The notes under the pieces: generated by a model | The model's input: the letters and a program-made list of their open reading frames with translations, nothing else | Told to the model about the DNA's origin: nothing | Database searches by the model: none | Translations under genes and position numbers: made by a program | Shown here: piece by piece, positions 1-8,885 of the stretch | Numbering within the stretch: the first letter of the stretch is position 1 | Layout: every line of letters begins with the position of its first letter | From: an uncultured Acetatifactor sp. | GTDB lineage: Bacteria; Bacillota; Clostridia; Lachnospirales; Lachnospiraceae | Assembly: GCA_904501885.1 (NCBI GenBank) | Contig: CAJGCP010000005.1 | Location: 1 to 64,000, forward strand | DNA length: 64,000 bases | Reading direction: 5' to 3'

Positions 1-335
1 AGGTCAGCAGCGATATGTACGTATCCATCGATCTGGTAGAAGAAATTATCGAGCGACAACTAAAGAAATATAAGAATAAGATCGTGGACAAGCACCAGGC
101 ATCTGCCAACTTCAGTAAGATGTATTTGGAAAATGACTATATGGACGATGAGGAAGTGAAAATTGTCCGTACCAAGAGATTCGACATCAAGCCCATGTAC
201 CCCGAAGATGCTTGCGTGCAGATGGAACTCTTGGGACACAGTTTCTTCGTATTTATTAATGCGGAGACAGACCAGGTGAACGTGGTATACAAGCGTAAGG
301 GTGACACCTACGGATTGATTGAGCCGGAAGAGTAA
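1..335 (+). CDS. hpf: Ribosome hibernation-promoting factor, C-terminal part (partial at window edge)
   Basis: The reading frame is already open at the window start (frame of base 3) and stops at TAA 333-335, so the 5' part lies outside. The visible protein begins with the end of the S30AE/RaiA domain (DMYVSIDLVEEIIERQLKKY) and continues into the C-terminal domain of the long-form hibernation factor (RTKRFDIKPM, then a hydrophobic strand HSFFVFIN and GDTYGLIEPE). In long HPF this domain dimerises and joins two 70S ribosomes into inactive 100S particles in stationary phase. Family assignment rests on the order of these conserved segments. An intrinsic terminator follows at 380-414. Confidence 0.88.
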   Translation, partial: VSSDMYVSIDLVEEIIERQLKKYKNKIVDKHQASANFSKMYLENDYMDDEEVKIVRTKRFDIKPMYPEDACVQMELLGHSFFVFINAETDQVNVVYKRKGDTYGLIEPEE

Positions 336-379
336 AAGAGTCAACCTACTATGGGTAGGAAGAGTATATAGTCCATACA

Positions 380-414
380 GCCCGACGCATCGAAAGATTC
401 GTCGGGCCGTTTTA
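380..414 (+). terminator. Intrinsic terminator after hpf
   Basis: GCCCGACG (380-387) pairs with CGTCGGGC (400-407), followed by CGTTTT. The run of T is short but the stem is GC-rich and lies 45 bases after the hpf stop. Confidence 0.75.
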
Positions 415-522
415 TGTATGAAATTAAGGAATCCAATCGTAAGGTAATAAGTGTGTTTACGAATAAAATTTGAATTTTGCGCTCCTTAGCTGTAAATAAC
501 GCTGGTACACACAGCCTTATAT

Positions 523-860
523 GAAGAAGTTTGATATCTGGCGGTAAAGAAGCGGTGCCTTGTACGGCTGGGTTTAAGGAAGTTTGATATCTGGCGGTAA
601 GGAAGCGGTGCCTTGTACGGCTGAGTTTTGGAAATCTTGATATCTGGTGGTAAAGATGCGGAGGTTGTACGGCTGAGTTTTGGAAATCTTGATATCTGGC
701 GGTAAAGAAGCGGTGGCTTGTACGGCTGAGTTTTGGAAATCTTGATATCTGGTGGTAAAGATGCGGAGGTTGTACGGCTGAGGTTGGGAAAACTTGATTC
801 CTGGCGGTAAAGGTGTGGTGGCTTGTACGGTTGGGCTTGGAAAATCTTGATGTCCAGCCG
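523..860. repeat. Tandem repeat, six full copies plus a partial copy of a 52-53 bp unit
   Basis: The anchor TGATATCTGG, or a close variant, recurs at 532, 585, 638, 690, 743, 795 and 848, giving periods of 53, 53, 52, 53, 52 and 53. Each unit also carries GGTAAAG and TTGTACGG. Two sub-types alternate in the middle (an AAGCGGTG form and an ATGCGGAGG form), suggesting a 105-bp higher-order repeat. Period lengths are not multiples of three and no start or ribosome binding site is present, so the open frames on the minus strand here are repeat artefacts. The array fills most of the 770-base gap between hpf and thl. Confidence 0.9.
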
Positions 861-885
861 TACCCCCCCTGCTGGGAGAGGCGTG

Positions 886-919
886 CGGGTGGTTTGCAGG
901 TGGTTTGCGGGTGGTTTGC
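886..919. repeat. Short 11-bp tandem repeat, three copies
   Basis: GTGGTTTGC occurs at 889-897, 900-908 and 911-919, a period of 11, in a G-rich stretch just after the 53-bp array. No function can be assigned. Confidence 0.7.
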
Positions 920-1014
920 AGCCCGGATAGGGCGGAATAAGGATTGTTTGGAAAAAAAACAACAGATAGGAAATTTTTGATACTAAAATGTACATTTTTG
1001 AACATAAAAACACA

Positions 1015-1043
1015 TTGCATTCTGCGAAAGCCTATGATACAAT
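1015..1043 (+). promoter_or_regulatory. Promoter of the butyrate operon
   Basis: TTGCAT (1015-1020), a 17-base spacer and TACAAT (1038-1043), about 65 bases upstream of the thl start. The same -35 hexamer and spacing recur in front of ptb (61292-61320). Confidence 0.75.
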
Positions 1044-1107
1044 AGGTTTGCTGAGTATGATAAAAAAATAACAATCAAATAAAAACAAAAATATGGAGGA
1101 AAAACAA

Positions 1108-2292
1108 ATGGCAAAGAAAGTAGTTTTGGCCGGCGCATGCCGTACTGCAATCGGCACCATGGGCGGCGCACTGAGCACCACCCCCGCTGCAGAATTGGGC
1201 GCAATCGTAATTAAGGAAGCATTGAACAGAGCAGGTGTAAAGCCTGAAGACGTAGACCAGGTATATATGGGTTGTGTTATCCAGGCCGGTCAGGGACAGA
1301 ACGTAGCTCGTCAGGCATCCATTAAGGCAGGACTTCCTATTGAAGTTCCCGCAGTGACCATGAACGTAGTTTGCGGTTCCGGTTTGAACTGCGTGAATCA
1401 GGCAGCACAGATGATCATGGCAGGAGATGCTGACATCGTGGTAGCAGGTGGTATGGAAAATATGTCCATGGCTCCTTATGCTATGCCTCAGGCTCGTTTT
1501 GGTTATAGAATGAACAATGGCACTTTGGTAGATACCATGGTAAATGATGCACTTTGGGATGCATTTAACAACTATCACATGATCCAGACCGCAGACAACA
1601 TTTGCGAGGAGTGGGGTCTTACCCGTGAAGAGTTGGATGAGTTTGCAGTAAAGAGCCAGCAGAAGGCAGAGGCTGCACAGGCTGCAGGGGCATTTGATGC
1701 AGAAATCGTTCCCGTAATGGTAAAGAAGAAAAAAGAAATGGTTGAGTTCAAGGTAGACGAGGGTCCTCGTCCCGGAACCAACATGGAAGGCCTTGCAAAG
1801 CTGCGTCCTATCAATAAGGATGGTTATGTTACTGCAGGTAACGCTTCCGGTATCAACGACGGTGCAGCTGCAATCGTTGTAATGAGCGAAGAGAAGGCAA
1901 AAGAACTTGGCGTGAAGCCCATGGCTACTTTCGTGGCAGGCGCTTTGGCTGGTTGCCGTCCCGAGGTAATGGGTATCGGTCCTGTTTACTCCACCAGAAA
2001 AGTAATGGAGAAGACCGGTATGAAGATCGAAGACTTCGACATCATCGAGGCAAACGAAGCATTTGCAGCACAGTCTATCGCAGTAGGCCGTGACCTTGGT
2101 ATCGATGTAGATAAGCAGCTGAACCCCAACGGTGGCGCAATTGCTCTTGGACATCCCGTAGGTGCTTCCGGATGCCGTATCCTGGTTACTCTGCTTCACG
2201 AGATGCAGGCTAAGGGCGCAAAGACCGGTTTGGCTACACTTTGCATCGGCGGTGGTATGGGATGCTCCACCATCGTTAAGATCGAGGACTAA
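1108..2292 (+). CDS. thlA: Acetyl-CoA acetyltransferase (thiolase)
   Basis: Condenses two acetyl-CoA to acetoacetyl-CoA, the first step of the butyrate pathway, in the cytosol. The 394-residue length is normal for biosynthetic thiolases. The acyl-carrying Cys lies in [11 protein letters not shown] (near residue 88); the C-terminal active-site His is in [10 protein letters not shown] and the second catalytic Cys in CIGGGMG. The ATG at 1108 is chosen because GGAGGA at 1095-1100 sits 7 bases before it; the ATG at 1093 overlaps that site. It is the first gene of thl-crt-hbd-bcd-etfB-etfA, all on one strand, and is followed by a hairpin before crt. Confidence 0.97.
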   Translation: MAKKVVLAGACRTAIGTMGGALSTTPAAELGAIVIKEALNRAGVKPEDVDQVYMGCVIQAGQGQNVARQASIKAGLPIEVPAVTMNVVCGSGLNCVNQAAQMIMAGDADIVVAGGMENMSMAPYAMPQARFGYRMNNGTLVDTMVNDALWDAFNNYHMIQTADNICEEWGLTREELDEFAVKSQQKAEAAQAAGAFDAEIVPVMVKKKKEMVEFKVDEGPRPGTNMEGLAKLRPINKDGYVTAGNASGINDGAAAIVVMSEEKAKELGVKPMATFVAGALAGCRPEVMGIGPVYSTRKVMEKTGMKIEDFDIIEANEAFAAQSIAVGRDLGIDVDKQLNPNGGAIALGHPVGASGCRILVTLLHEMQAKGAKTGLATLCIGGGMGCSTIVKIED

Positions 2293-2319
2293 GTAGTCAT
2301 AATATCATGAAGCAACAGA

Positions 2320-2347
2320 CCCCAAGTCGTTTCAAAGCGGCTTGGGG
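2320..2347 (+). terminator. Hairpin between thl and crt (partial terminator or mRNA-processing element)
   Basis: CCCCAAGTCG (2320-2329) pairs with CGGCTTGGGG (2338-2347) with one wobble. It is followed by ACTTTGTGGG rather than a clean T run, so it may stabilise the thl message or attenuate transcription rather than end it fully. Confidence 0.55.
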
Positions 2348-2395
2348 ACTTTGTGGGTATATAAGCAAATATTATTTATGAAGGAGAACATAAAG

Positions 2396-3220
2396 ATGGA
2401 GTACATTTTATATGAACAAAAAGGTGCATATGCAGTGATTACCATCAACCGTGAGAAAGCGTTGAACGCATTGAATTCTCAGGTGTTGGAAGAACTGGAT
2501 GCTACCCTGGAAGCGGTAGATCTTAGTACTGTTCGTGCATTGGTACTTACCGGTGCAGGCGCTAAGTCCTTCGTGGCAGGTGCAGACATCGGAGAGATGA
2601 GCACATTGACCAAGGCAGAGGGCGAAGCATTTGGCAAGAAGGGAAATGACGTGTTCCGCAAATTGGAGACCTTCCCCCTTCCCGTAATCGCAGCAATCAA
2701 TGGTTTCGCATTGGGCGGCGGTTGTGAAATCGCAATGAGCTGTGATATCAGAATCTGTTCTGACAACGCAGTGTTTGGTCAGCCTGAGGTTGGCTTGGGC
2801 ATCACCCCCGGATTCGGCGGTACCCAGAGATTGGCTCGTCTGGTTGGCGCAGGTTATGCAAAGCAGATGATTTATACCGCTCGTAACATCAAGGCTGCAG
2901 AAGCTTTGAGAATCGGTTTGGTAAATGAAGTATATTCTGCAGAAGTAGACGCAGAGGGCAATGTAGTGAAATCTGCACAGGAAGTAATGCTGGCAGCAGC
3001 AGAAAAGATGGCAGCAGGCATTGCAAAGAACGCACCCATCGCAGTGCGTAACTGCAAGAAGGCAATCAACGAAGGCTTGGATGTAGATATGGATGCAGCA
3101 ATTGTGATTGAAGAGAAGTTGTTTGGCGACTGCTTCGAGACACAGGATCAGCAGTATGGTATGGCTTTCTTCCTTGACAAGAACAAGGATAAAGTAAAAG
3201 AGCCTTTCAAAAACGCGTAA
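2396..3220 (+). CDS. crt: Crotonase / 3-hydroxybutyryl-CoA dehydratase
   Basis: Dehydrates 3-hydroxybutyryl-CoA to crotonyl-CoA. Enoyl-CoA hydratase/isomerase fold: oxyanion-hole segment AGADIGEM, then FALGGGCEIAMSCDI and GQPEVGLGITPGFGGTQRL, which contain the two catalytic Glu regions. At 274 residues it is slightly longer than the usual 260; the extra length lies near AEVDAEGNVVKSAQEV. The start at 2396 is 9 bases after AAGGAG (2381-2386); an upstream in-frame extension lacks a binding site. Third position codon choice (GCA, GTA, GGC) matches the neighbouring genes, as expected for a highly expressed operon. Confidence 0.95.
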   Translation: MEYILYEQKGAYAVITINREKALNALNSQVLEELDATLEAVDLSTVRALVLTGAGAKSFVAGADIGEMSTLTKAEGEAFGKKGNDVFRKLETFPLPVIAAINGFALGGGCEIAMSCDIRICSDNAVFGQPEVGLGITPGFGGTQRLARLVGAGYAKQMIYTARNIKAAEALRIGLVNEVYSAEVDAEGNVVKSAQEVMLAAAEKMAAGIAKNAPIAVRNCKKAINEGLDVDMDAAIVIEEKLFGDCFETQDQQYGMAFFLDKNKDKVKEPFKNA

Positions 3221-3252
3221 CTAAAAAACGATAAATATAAGGAGACAAGAAA

Positions 3253-4125
3253 ATGAAAGTTGGTATTATTGGTGCCGGTACTATGGGACAGGGCATTGCG
3301 AAGGCATTTGCTCAGGTAGAAGGTTATGAAGTAGCACTTTGCGACATCAAGCAGGAATGGGCTGATGGCGGCAAGGCAAAGATTGCAAAGGGCTATGCGA
3401 AATTGGTAGAAAAAGGTAAAATGACCCAGGAAGCGGTTGACGCAATCCTTGCAAAGATCACTCCCGGTCTGAAGGAAGACCTTTGTGCAGACTGCGACTT
3501 GATCGTAGAAGCAGCATTTGAAAATATGGAAGTTAAGAAGACTACTTTTGGTGAGCTTGACAAGATTGCAAAGCCTGAGTGCATTTTTGCATCTAACACC
3601 TCCAGTCTTTCCATCACTGAAATCGGCAACGGTTTGACCCGTCCCATGATCGGTATGCACTTCTTCAACCCTGCAGACCGCATGAAGTTGGTAGAAGTAA
3701 TCGCAGGCGTAAATACTCCTGACGAAACTGTAGAAGCAATCAAGAAGATTTCCGAAGAAATCGGCAAGACTGCAGTACAGGTAAACGAGGCAGCAGGTTT
3801 CGTAGTAAACCGTATCCTCATCCCTATGATCAACGAAGCAGCTTTCATCAAGATGGAAGGCGTTTCCGATGTTGCAGGCATCGACGCAGCAATGAAACTT
3901 GGCGCAAATCATCCTATGGGACCCTTGGAGCTCGGTGACTTCATCGGTTTGGATATCTGCCTGGCTATCATGGATGTTCTTTATAATGAAACCGGCGACA
4001 GCAAGTATCGTGCATGTCCTTTGATCCGCAAGATGGTTCGCGGCGGCAACTTGGGTGCTAAGACCGGTAAGGGCTTCTATGTATACAATGCAGACAGAAC
4101 AAAAACTCCTGTGGATGCACAGTAA
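3253..4125 (+). CDS. hbd: 3-hydroxybutyryl-CoA dehydrogenase
   Basis: Reduces acetoacetyl-CoA to 3-hydroxybutyryl-CoA with NAD(P)H. The N-terminal Rossmann motif GAGTMGQG is near residue 7; the catalytic His is in IGMHFFNPADRM; the C-terminal helical domain contains GFVVNRILIPMINEA and ends in KTGKGFYVY. The 290-residue length is typical. AAGGAGAC (3239-3246) precedes the ATG by 6 bases. It sits 32 bases after crt in the same operon. Confidence 0.96.
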   Translation: MKVGIIGAGTMGQGIAKAFAQVEGYEVALCDIKQEWADGGKAKIAKGYAKLVEKGKMTQEAVDAILAKITPGLKEDLCADCDLIVEAAFENMEVKKTTFGELDKIAKPECIFASNTSSLSITEIGNGLTRPMIGMHFFNPADRMKLVEVIAGVNTPDETVEAIKKISEEIGKTAVQVNEAAGFVVNRILIPMINEAAFIKMEGVSDVAGIDAAMKLGANHPMGPLELGDFIGLDICLAIMDVLYNETGDSKYRACPLIRKMVRGGNLGAKTGKGFYVYNADRTKTPVDAQ

Positions 4126-4155
4126 ATAAAAACAAACAATGGAGGATATAAAATC

Positions 4156-5310
4156 ATGGATTTTACTTTAAGCAAAGCACATGAAATGGCGCGTTCTTTG
4201 TTCAAAGAGTTCGCTGAAAAAGAAGTAAAACCTCTGGCTCAGGAAGTGGACGAAACAGAAGAGTTCCCCAGAGTGACAGTGGAAAAAATGGCAAAGGTTG
4301 GTTTCCTTGGAATTCCTGTTCCCAAGGAGTACGGCGGACAGGGTTGTGATCCCTTGACCTATGCTATGTGTGTAGAGGAATTGTCTAAGGTATGTGGTAC
4401 CACAGGCGTTATCGTTTCTGCACACACCTCTTTGTGCTGTGACCCTATCATGACTTACGGTACAGAAGAGCAGAAGCAGAAATACCTGGTTCCCCTTGCA
4501 AAGGGTGAGAAGTTGGGTGCATTCGGTTTGACCGAGCCCGGCGCAGGTACAGACGCACAGGGTCAGCAGACCAAGGCTGTACTTGACGGCGATGAGTACG
4601 TGCTCAATGGTTCCAAGATTTTCATTACCAATGGTAAGGAAGCAGATATTTATGTAATCTTTGCAATCACCGGCGTGACCGTAGATGCAAAGGGCAGAAG
4701 CAAAAAGAACATCAGTGCATTCATCGTAGAGAAGGGCACTCCCGGATTCAGCTTCGGTACAAAGGAGAAGAAGATGGGTATCCGTGGTTCTTCCACTTAC
4801 GAGTTGATTTTCACCGACTGCCGTATCCCCAAGGAGAACTTGCTTGGTAAGGAAGGCAAGGGCTTTGGTATCGCAATGCATACGCTGGACGGCGGCCGTA
4901 TCGGTATTGCTGCACAGGCACTTGGTTTGGCTGAGGGCGCATTGGAATCTACCATCGCTTATGTTCAGGAAAGAAAGCAGTTTGGTCGTGCTATTTCTGC
5001 GTTCCAGAATACCCAGTTCCAGATTGCTGACATGGCTACCAAGGTAGAAGCAGCTAAGATGCTGGTTTACAAGGCTGCAATGGCGAAGGCTACCCAGAAG
5101 ACCTACTCTGTAGAAGCAGCTATGGCAAAACTTTACGCAGCAGAGGTTGCTATGGAAGTGACCACTAAGGCAGTTCAGCTTCACGGTGGTTATGGTTACA
5201 CCAGAGAGTACGATGTTGAGCGTATGATGAGAGATGCGAAGATCACTGAGATCTACGAAGGTACCAGTGAAGTTCAGAGAATGGTTATCAGTGCTAACAT
5301 CATTAAATAA
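4156..5310 (+). CDS. bcd: Butyryl-CoA dehydrogenase
   Basis: Acyl-CoA dehydrogenase of 384 residues that reduces crotonyl-CoA to butyryl-CoA, normally in a complex with EtfAB. Visible family features: FGLTEPGAGTD (FAD/substrate loop), GSKIFITNG, the middle beta domain, RKQFGRAISAFQNTQFQIADMA, QLHGGYGYTREY and the catalytic Glu region IYEGTSEVQRMVI at the C-terminus. Adjacent etfB and etfA support the electron-bifurcating Bcd-Etf complex that couples crotonyl-CoA reduction to ferredoxin reduction; bifurcation is inferred from context. RBS GGAGGA at 4141-4146. Confidence 0.96.
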   Translation: MDFTLSKAHEMARSLFKEFAEKEVKPLAQEVDETEEFPRVTVEKMAKVGFLGIPVPKEYGGQGCDPLTYAMCVEELSKVCGTTGVIVSAHTSLCCDPIMTYGTEEQKQKYLVPLAKGEKLGAFGLTEPGAGTDAQGQQTKAVLDGDEYVLNGSKIFITNGKEADIYVIFAITGVTVDAKGRSKKNISAFIVEKGTPGFSFGTKEKKMGIRGSSTYELIFTDCRIPKENLLGKEGKGFGIAMHTLDGGRIGIAAQALGLAEGALESTIAYVQERKQFGRAISAFQNTQFQIADMATKVEAAKMLVYKAAMAKATQKTYSVEAAMAKLYAAEVAMEVTTKAVQLHGGYGYTREYDVERMMRDAKITEIYEGTSEVQRMVISANIIK

Positions 5311-5336
5311 TTAATTTGAACAAGGAGAAAATCACA

Positions 5337-6119
5337 ATGAAAATTGTTGTTTGTATTAAGCAGGTTCCTGATACAAAGGGTGGCGTAAAGTTCAATCCCG
5401 ACGGAACACTTGACAGAGCTGCGATGATGACCATCATGAACCCTGATGACAAAGCAGGTTTGGAAGCAGCACTTAGATTAAAAGATCAGTACGGCGCAGA
5501 AGTTACTGCAATCACCATGGGTCTTCCTAAGGCAGAAGATGTACTTCGTGAAGCAATCGCTATGGGCGCAGACAAGGGTATTTTGGTAACCGATAGAGTA
5601 CTCGGTGGTGCAGATACCTGGGCTACTTCCCAGACTCTTGCAGGCGCACTTCGCAATATCGAATATGATTTGATTATCACAGGCCGTCAGGCAATCGACG
5701 GAGATACCGCTCAGGTAGGTCCTCAGATTTCCGAGCATTTGGATATTCCTGTAATTTCCTATGCACAGGATCTCAAGATTGAAGGCAACAGCGTAATCGT
5801 AGAGCGTCAGTATGATGACAGATACCATGTATTGAAGGCACAGATGCCTTGTTTGGTAACTGCACTTGCAGAGCTTAACGAGCCCAGATATATGACTCCC
5901 GGCGGAATCTTCGATGCATGTGCAGCTGAGATTACCGTATGGGGAAGAAATGACTTAAAGGATGTAGAGGATTCTAACCTTGGTCTCAAGGGTTCTCCTA
6001 CCCAGATTGCAAAGGCTTCCGATAAGGTGAGAAAGGGTGCCGGCGAAAAGGTTACCTTGGATCCCGCTGAAGCAGTTGATTACATCGTAGGCAAACTGAA
6101 AGAGAAGCATATCGTTTAA
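5337..6119 (+). CDS. etfB: Electron transfer flavoprotein, beta subunit
   Basis: Small EtF subunit, 260 residues, partner of EtfA and Bcd. It opens with the typical MKIVVCIKQVPDT and contains DLIITGRQAIDGDTAQVGPQ and the AMGADKGILVTD nucleotide-binding stretch. The start at 5337 follows AAGGAG (5322-5327); an in-frame ATG at 5316 would add seven residues and lacks a binding site. It lies 26 bases after bcd. Confidence 0.96.
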   Translation: MKIVVCIKQVPDTKGGVKFNPDGTLDRAAMMTIMNPDDKAGLEAALRLKDQYGAEVTAITMGLPKAEDVLREAIAMGADKGILVTDRVLGGADTWATSQTLAGALRNIEYDLIITGRQAIDGDTAQVGPQISEHLDIPVISYAQDLKIEGNSVIVERQYDDRYHVLKAQMPCLVTALAELNEPRYMTPGGIFDACAAEITVWGRNDLKDVEDSNLGLKGSPTQIAKASDKVRKGAGEKVTLDPAEAVDYIVGKLKEKHIV

Positions 6120-6153
6120 TTGACAAATGCAATTGAAAAATGGAGGAAGAACA

Positions 6154-7197
6154 ATGAATTTAGAACAATATAAAGGCGTGTATGTCTTCGCACAGCAGGT
6201 AGACAACGTGATTAACAGTATCGCTTTTGAGCTTATCGGCAAAGGTAAAGACCTGGCAGAGGCTCTTGGCACAGAAGTAACTGCTGTTTTGGTAGGTAGT
6301 GATGTGGCTGGCTTGGCTAACGAATTGGCTGAGTACGGCGCAGACAAGGTAATCGTAGTAGACGATCCTGAATTGAAAGAGTACAGAACTGAGCCCTATG
6401 CACATGCATTGTCCAGCGTAATTAACGAGTTCAAGCCCGAGATTTTCCTGGTAGGTGCAACCGCTATCGGACGTGACTTGGGTCCCCGCGTTTCCGCAAG
6501 AGTACACACCGGTTTGACCGCTGACTGTACCGTATTGGAAATCGGTGATTTCCCTATCACTCCCGTTCCCGGTAAGGAGCAGAAGCCCAATCAGTTGTTG
6601 ATGACCCGTCCTGCATTCGGTGGAAACACCATCGCAACCATCGCTTGTCCCGATTTCCGCCCTCAGATGGCAACGGTACGTCCCGGCGTTATGCAGAAAA
6701 GAGAAAGAGTTGCAGGCGCTAAGGCAGAGGTGATTAACTACAATCCCGGTTTCACACCTGATCACAAGTATGTTGAGATTTTGGAAATCGTGAAGAGTGT
6801 TGCAGACTGCAAGGACATTATGGATGCAAAGATTTTGGTATCCGGTGGTCGTGGTGTTGGCAGCGCAGAGAACTTCAAATTGTTGGAAGACCTGGCAGAG
6901 GTACTTGGCGGACAGGTAAGCTGCTCCCGTGCAGTAGTTGATGCAGGTTGGATGTGCAAGGATATGCAGGTTGGTCAGACCGGTAAGACCGTTCGTCCTA
7001 ACTTGTACTTTGCAGTGGGTATCTCCGGTGCTATTCAGCACTTGGCAGGTATGGAAGAGTCCGATGTGATCATTGCAATCAACAAGGATGAGACAGCACC
7101 CATCTTTGATGTGGCTGACTATGGTATCGTAGGAGATTTGAACAAGATTCTTCCTGCATTGACTGAGCAGCTTCGCGCAGTTGTAAAGAGCAACTAA
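6154..7197 (+). CDS. etfA: Electron transfer flavoprotein, alpha subunit
   Basis: Large Etf subunit, 347 residues, which holds FAD in its C-terminal domain and passes electrons to Bcd. Markers are AEYGADKVIVVDDPEL in the N-domain and VSGGRGVGSAENF, QVGQTGKTVRPNLY and AVGISGAIQHLAGM in the FAD domain, followed by AINKDETAPIF. The ATG at 6154 is 4 bases after GGAGGAAG (6142-6149). It is the last gene of the operon; a strong terminator follows 50 bases on. Confidence 0.96.
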   Translation: MNLEQYKGVYVFAQQVDNVINSIAFELIGKGKDLAEALGTEVTAVLVGSDVAGLANELAEYGADKVIVVDDPELKEYRTEPYAHALSSVINEFKPEIFLVGATAIGRDLGPRVSARVHTGLTADCTVLEIGDFPITPVPGKEQKPNQLLMTRPAFGGNTIATIACPDFRPQMATVRPGVMQKRERVAGAKAEVINYNPGFTPDHKYVEILEIVKSVADCKDIMDAKILVSGGRGVGSAENFKLLEDLAEVLGGQVSCSRAVVDAGWMCKDMQVGQTGKTVRPNLYFAVGISGAIQHLAGMEESDVIIAINKDETAPIFDVADYGIVGDLNKILPALTEQLRAVVKSN

Positions 7198-7247
7198 GAT
7201 AGGTTAGATATACAAACCGGATTGGATAAATAATAAAAAATATCCCT

Positions 7248-7277
7248 AAAGCGACGTCTGAGAAGACGTCGCTTTTG
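7248..7277 (+). terminator. Terminator of the butyrate operon
   Basis: AAAGCGACGTCT (7248-7259), loop GAGA, AGACGTCGCTTT (7264-7275), a perfect 12-bp stem ending in T residues. Confidence 0.93.
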
Positions 7278-7299
7278 CTTGTAAAATTCTCTCTTTTAC

Positions 7300-7328
7300 T
7301 TGACGAGAGTCGCCGTATGGAAGATAAT
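7300..7328 (+). promoter_or_regulatory. Promoter of the beta-glucosidase gene
   Basis: TTGACG (7300-7305), 17-base spacer, GATAAT (7323-7328), 65 bases before the ATG. Confidence 0.7.
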
Positions 7329-7392
7329 AAAGGCAACAGTTTTCGTGTATGAATTATGAAGTACACTATGTAAAACTAAAGGAGGAGTATAG

Positions 7393-8736
7393 ATGTTTAA
7401 GAAGGATTTTGCCTGGGGTGCAGCCACCGCTGCATACCAGATAGAAGGCGCTGCATACGAAGACGGCAAGGGCCTATCTGTATGGGATGTATTTACTGCC
7501 AAGGGTTCTAGTTATAAAGGGGAGACGGGAGAAGTGGCTTGTGACCACTACCACCGCTATGAAGAAGACGTCAAGTTAATGAAAGAAATGGGCATTAACA
7601 GCTATCGTTTCTCTCTGGCATGGACCCGTATTCTGCCCGAAGGAACAGGTAAGGTAAATCAAAAGGGAATCGACTTCTATAATCGTCTCATCGATTGTCT
7701 GTTGGAAAACGGCATTACACCCTATGTGACCTTGTTTCATTGGGATTATCCTCAGGTGCTGGAGGTGAAGGGTAACTGGAGCAATCCGGACAGTCCCAAG
7801 TGGTTTCAAGAATATGCGGAGGTGGTGTTCAAGGCCTTTGGTGACAGAGTGAAACATTTTATTACATTCAATGAGCCACAGTGTTTTATCGGAACGGGAT
7901 ATGGTGCGGATAAACTGCAGGCACCGGGAATCAAGTTTTCGGATGGCGAATTGGTGCTCAAAGCGCACCATGTGTTGTTGGCACATGGATTGGCAGTGCA
8001 GTCTTTCCGCAAATTGGTTCCCGATGGCAAGATTGGATATGCTCCCACAGGATCACCTGCGATTCCGGCAAGCGATTCTAAGGCGGATATAGACGCAGCC
8101 AGAGAAGAGTACTTTGATGTGCCCAAGGATGGTTGGACATGGAATGTATCTTGGTGGAGCGACCCGGTGATTTTGGGTAGCTACCCTAAGCACACGGAGA
8201 TGTTCGCCAGACTTGAAAAGTTCCTGCCTGCAAATTATGAGGAGGACTTGAAGATTATTTCTCAGCCCATAGATTTCTACTGTCAGAATATTTACAATGG
8301 ATATATGGTGAAAGCGGGAAAAAAAGGCAGGGAGTATATACCTAACCCTGTAGGTACCCCTATGACTACTATGCAATGGCCTGTTACACCCGCGGCGCTG
8401 TACTGGGGACCTCGTTTCTTATATGAGCGCTATGGTTTGCCTATCATCATCAGCGAGAACGGTATGGCTTGCCCGGACATGATTTCCAGCGATGGCAAGG
8501 TACATGACCAGAGCAGAATCTGCTTTATGGAGCAATATTTGAAGGAATTGGAAAGAGCAACTGATGATGGTGTGGATGTAGTGGGATATATGTACTGGTC
8601 CCTGATGGACAATTTCGAATGGGGACATGGATATCGCCCCCGCTTCGGCCTGATTCATGTAGATTACCAGACACAAAAGAGAACTCCTAAGGATTCCTAT
8701 TATTGGTATCGGGAGTTTATTCAGAGTCGTAAGTAA
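7393..8736 (+). CDS. bglA: GH1 beta-glucosidase
   Basis: Retaining glycoside hydrolase of family 1, 447 residues, the usual length for cytosolic bacterial enzymes. The N-terminal signature FAWGAATAAYQIEGA is intact, the acid/base Glu is in ITFNEPQ (near residue 160), and the nucleophile Glu is in IISENGM (near 354). SLMDNFEWGHGYRPRFGL near the C-terminus is the aglycone/glucose-binding region. No signal peptide is present. It lacks an adjacent PTS or phosphate-binding signature, so an unphosphorylated beta-glucoside substrate is more likely than a 6-phospho-glucoside. RBS AAAGGAGG at 7378-7385. Single-gene transcription unit between its own promoter and a shared terminator. Confidence 0.95.
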   Translation: MFKKDFAWGAATAAYQIEGAAYEDGKGLSVWDVFTAKGSSYKGETGEVACDHYHRYEEDVKLMKEMGINSYRFSLAWTRILPEGTGKVNQKGIDFYNRLIDCLLENGITPYVTLFHWDYPQVLEVKGNWSNPDSPKWFQEYAEVVFKAFGDRVKHFITFNEPQCFIGTGYGADKLQAPGIKFSDGELVLKAHHVLLAHGLAVQSFRKLVPDGKIGYAPTGSPAIPASDSKADIDAAREEYFDVPKDGWTWNVSWWSDPVILGSYPKHTEMFARLEKFLPANYEEDLKIISQPIDFYCQNIYNGYMVKAGKKGREYIPNPVGTPMTTMQWPVTPAALYWGPRFLYERYGLPIIISENGMACPDMISSDGKVHDQSRICFMEQYLKELERATDDGVDVVGYMYWSLMDNFEWGHGYRPRFGLIHVDYQTQKRTPKDSYYWYREFIQSRK

Positions 8737-8814
8737 TTTGGGTCATGGGAAACAGGCTGCCTGTCATCGGCAGGCAATGGAATCATGGAACAAATGAAAT
8801 GTGATAGAACAGAC

Positions 8815-8848
8815 AAAAGGGAGGACATCGCAAGATGCTCTCCCTTTT
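8815..8848. terminator. Bidirectional terminator between bglA and the phosphofructokinase gene
   Basis: AAAAGGGAG...GACATC and GATGCTCTCCCTTTTT form a long stem around a GCAA loop. There is a T run on the plus strand and the matching A run serves the minus-strand gene that ends at 8886. A second inverted repeat (GCCTG/CAGGC, 8759-8774) lies just upstream. Confidence 0.85.
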
Positions 8849-8885
8849 TGACGAACGTCATTCTCTATTTTTATATCTGCTGTAT

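Noticed and set aside
523..860. CRISPR array
   Set aside because: The unit is one continuous 52-53 bp repeat with no unique spacers, and no cas genes are present.
486..1074. Two long minus-strand reading frames with repeated Pro/Arg/Thr motifs
   Set aside because: They are translations of the 52-53 bp tandem repeat. The period changes frame from unit to unit and there is no start signal.
1075..2199. Long Cys/His-rich minus-strand frames opposite thl, bcd, etfA, buk and other highly biased genes
   Set aside because: These are shadows produced by the strong codon bias of the real plus-strand genes; they have no ribosome binding sites or family motifs.
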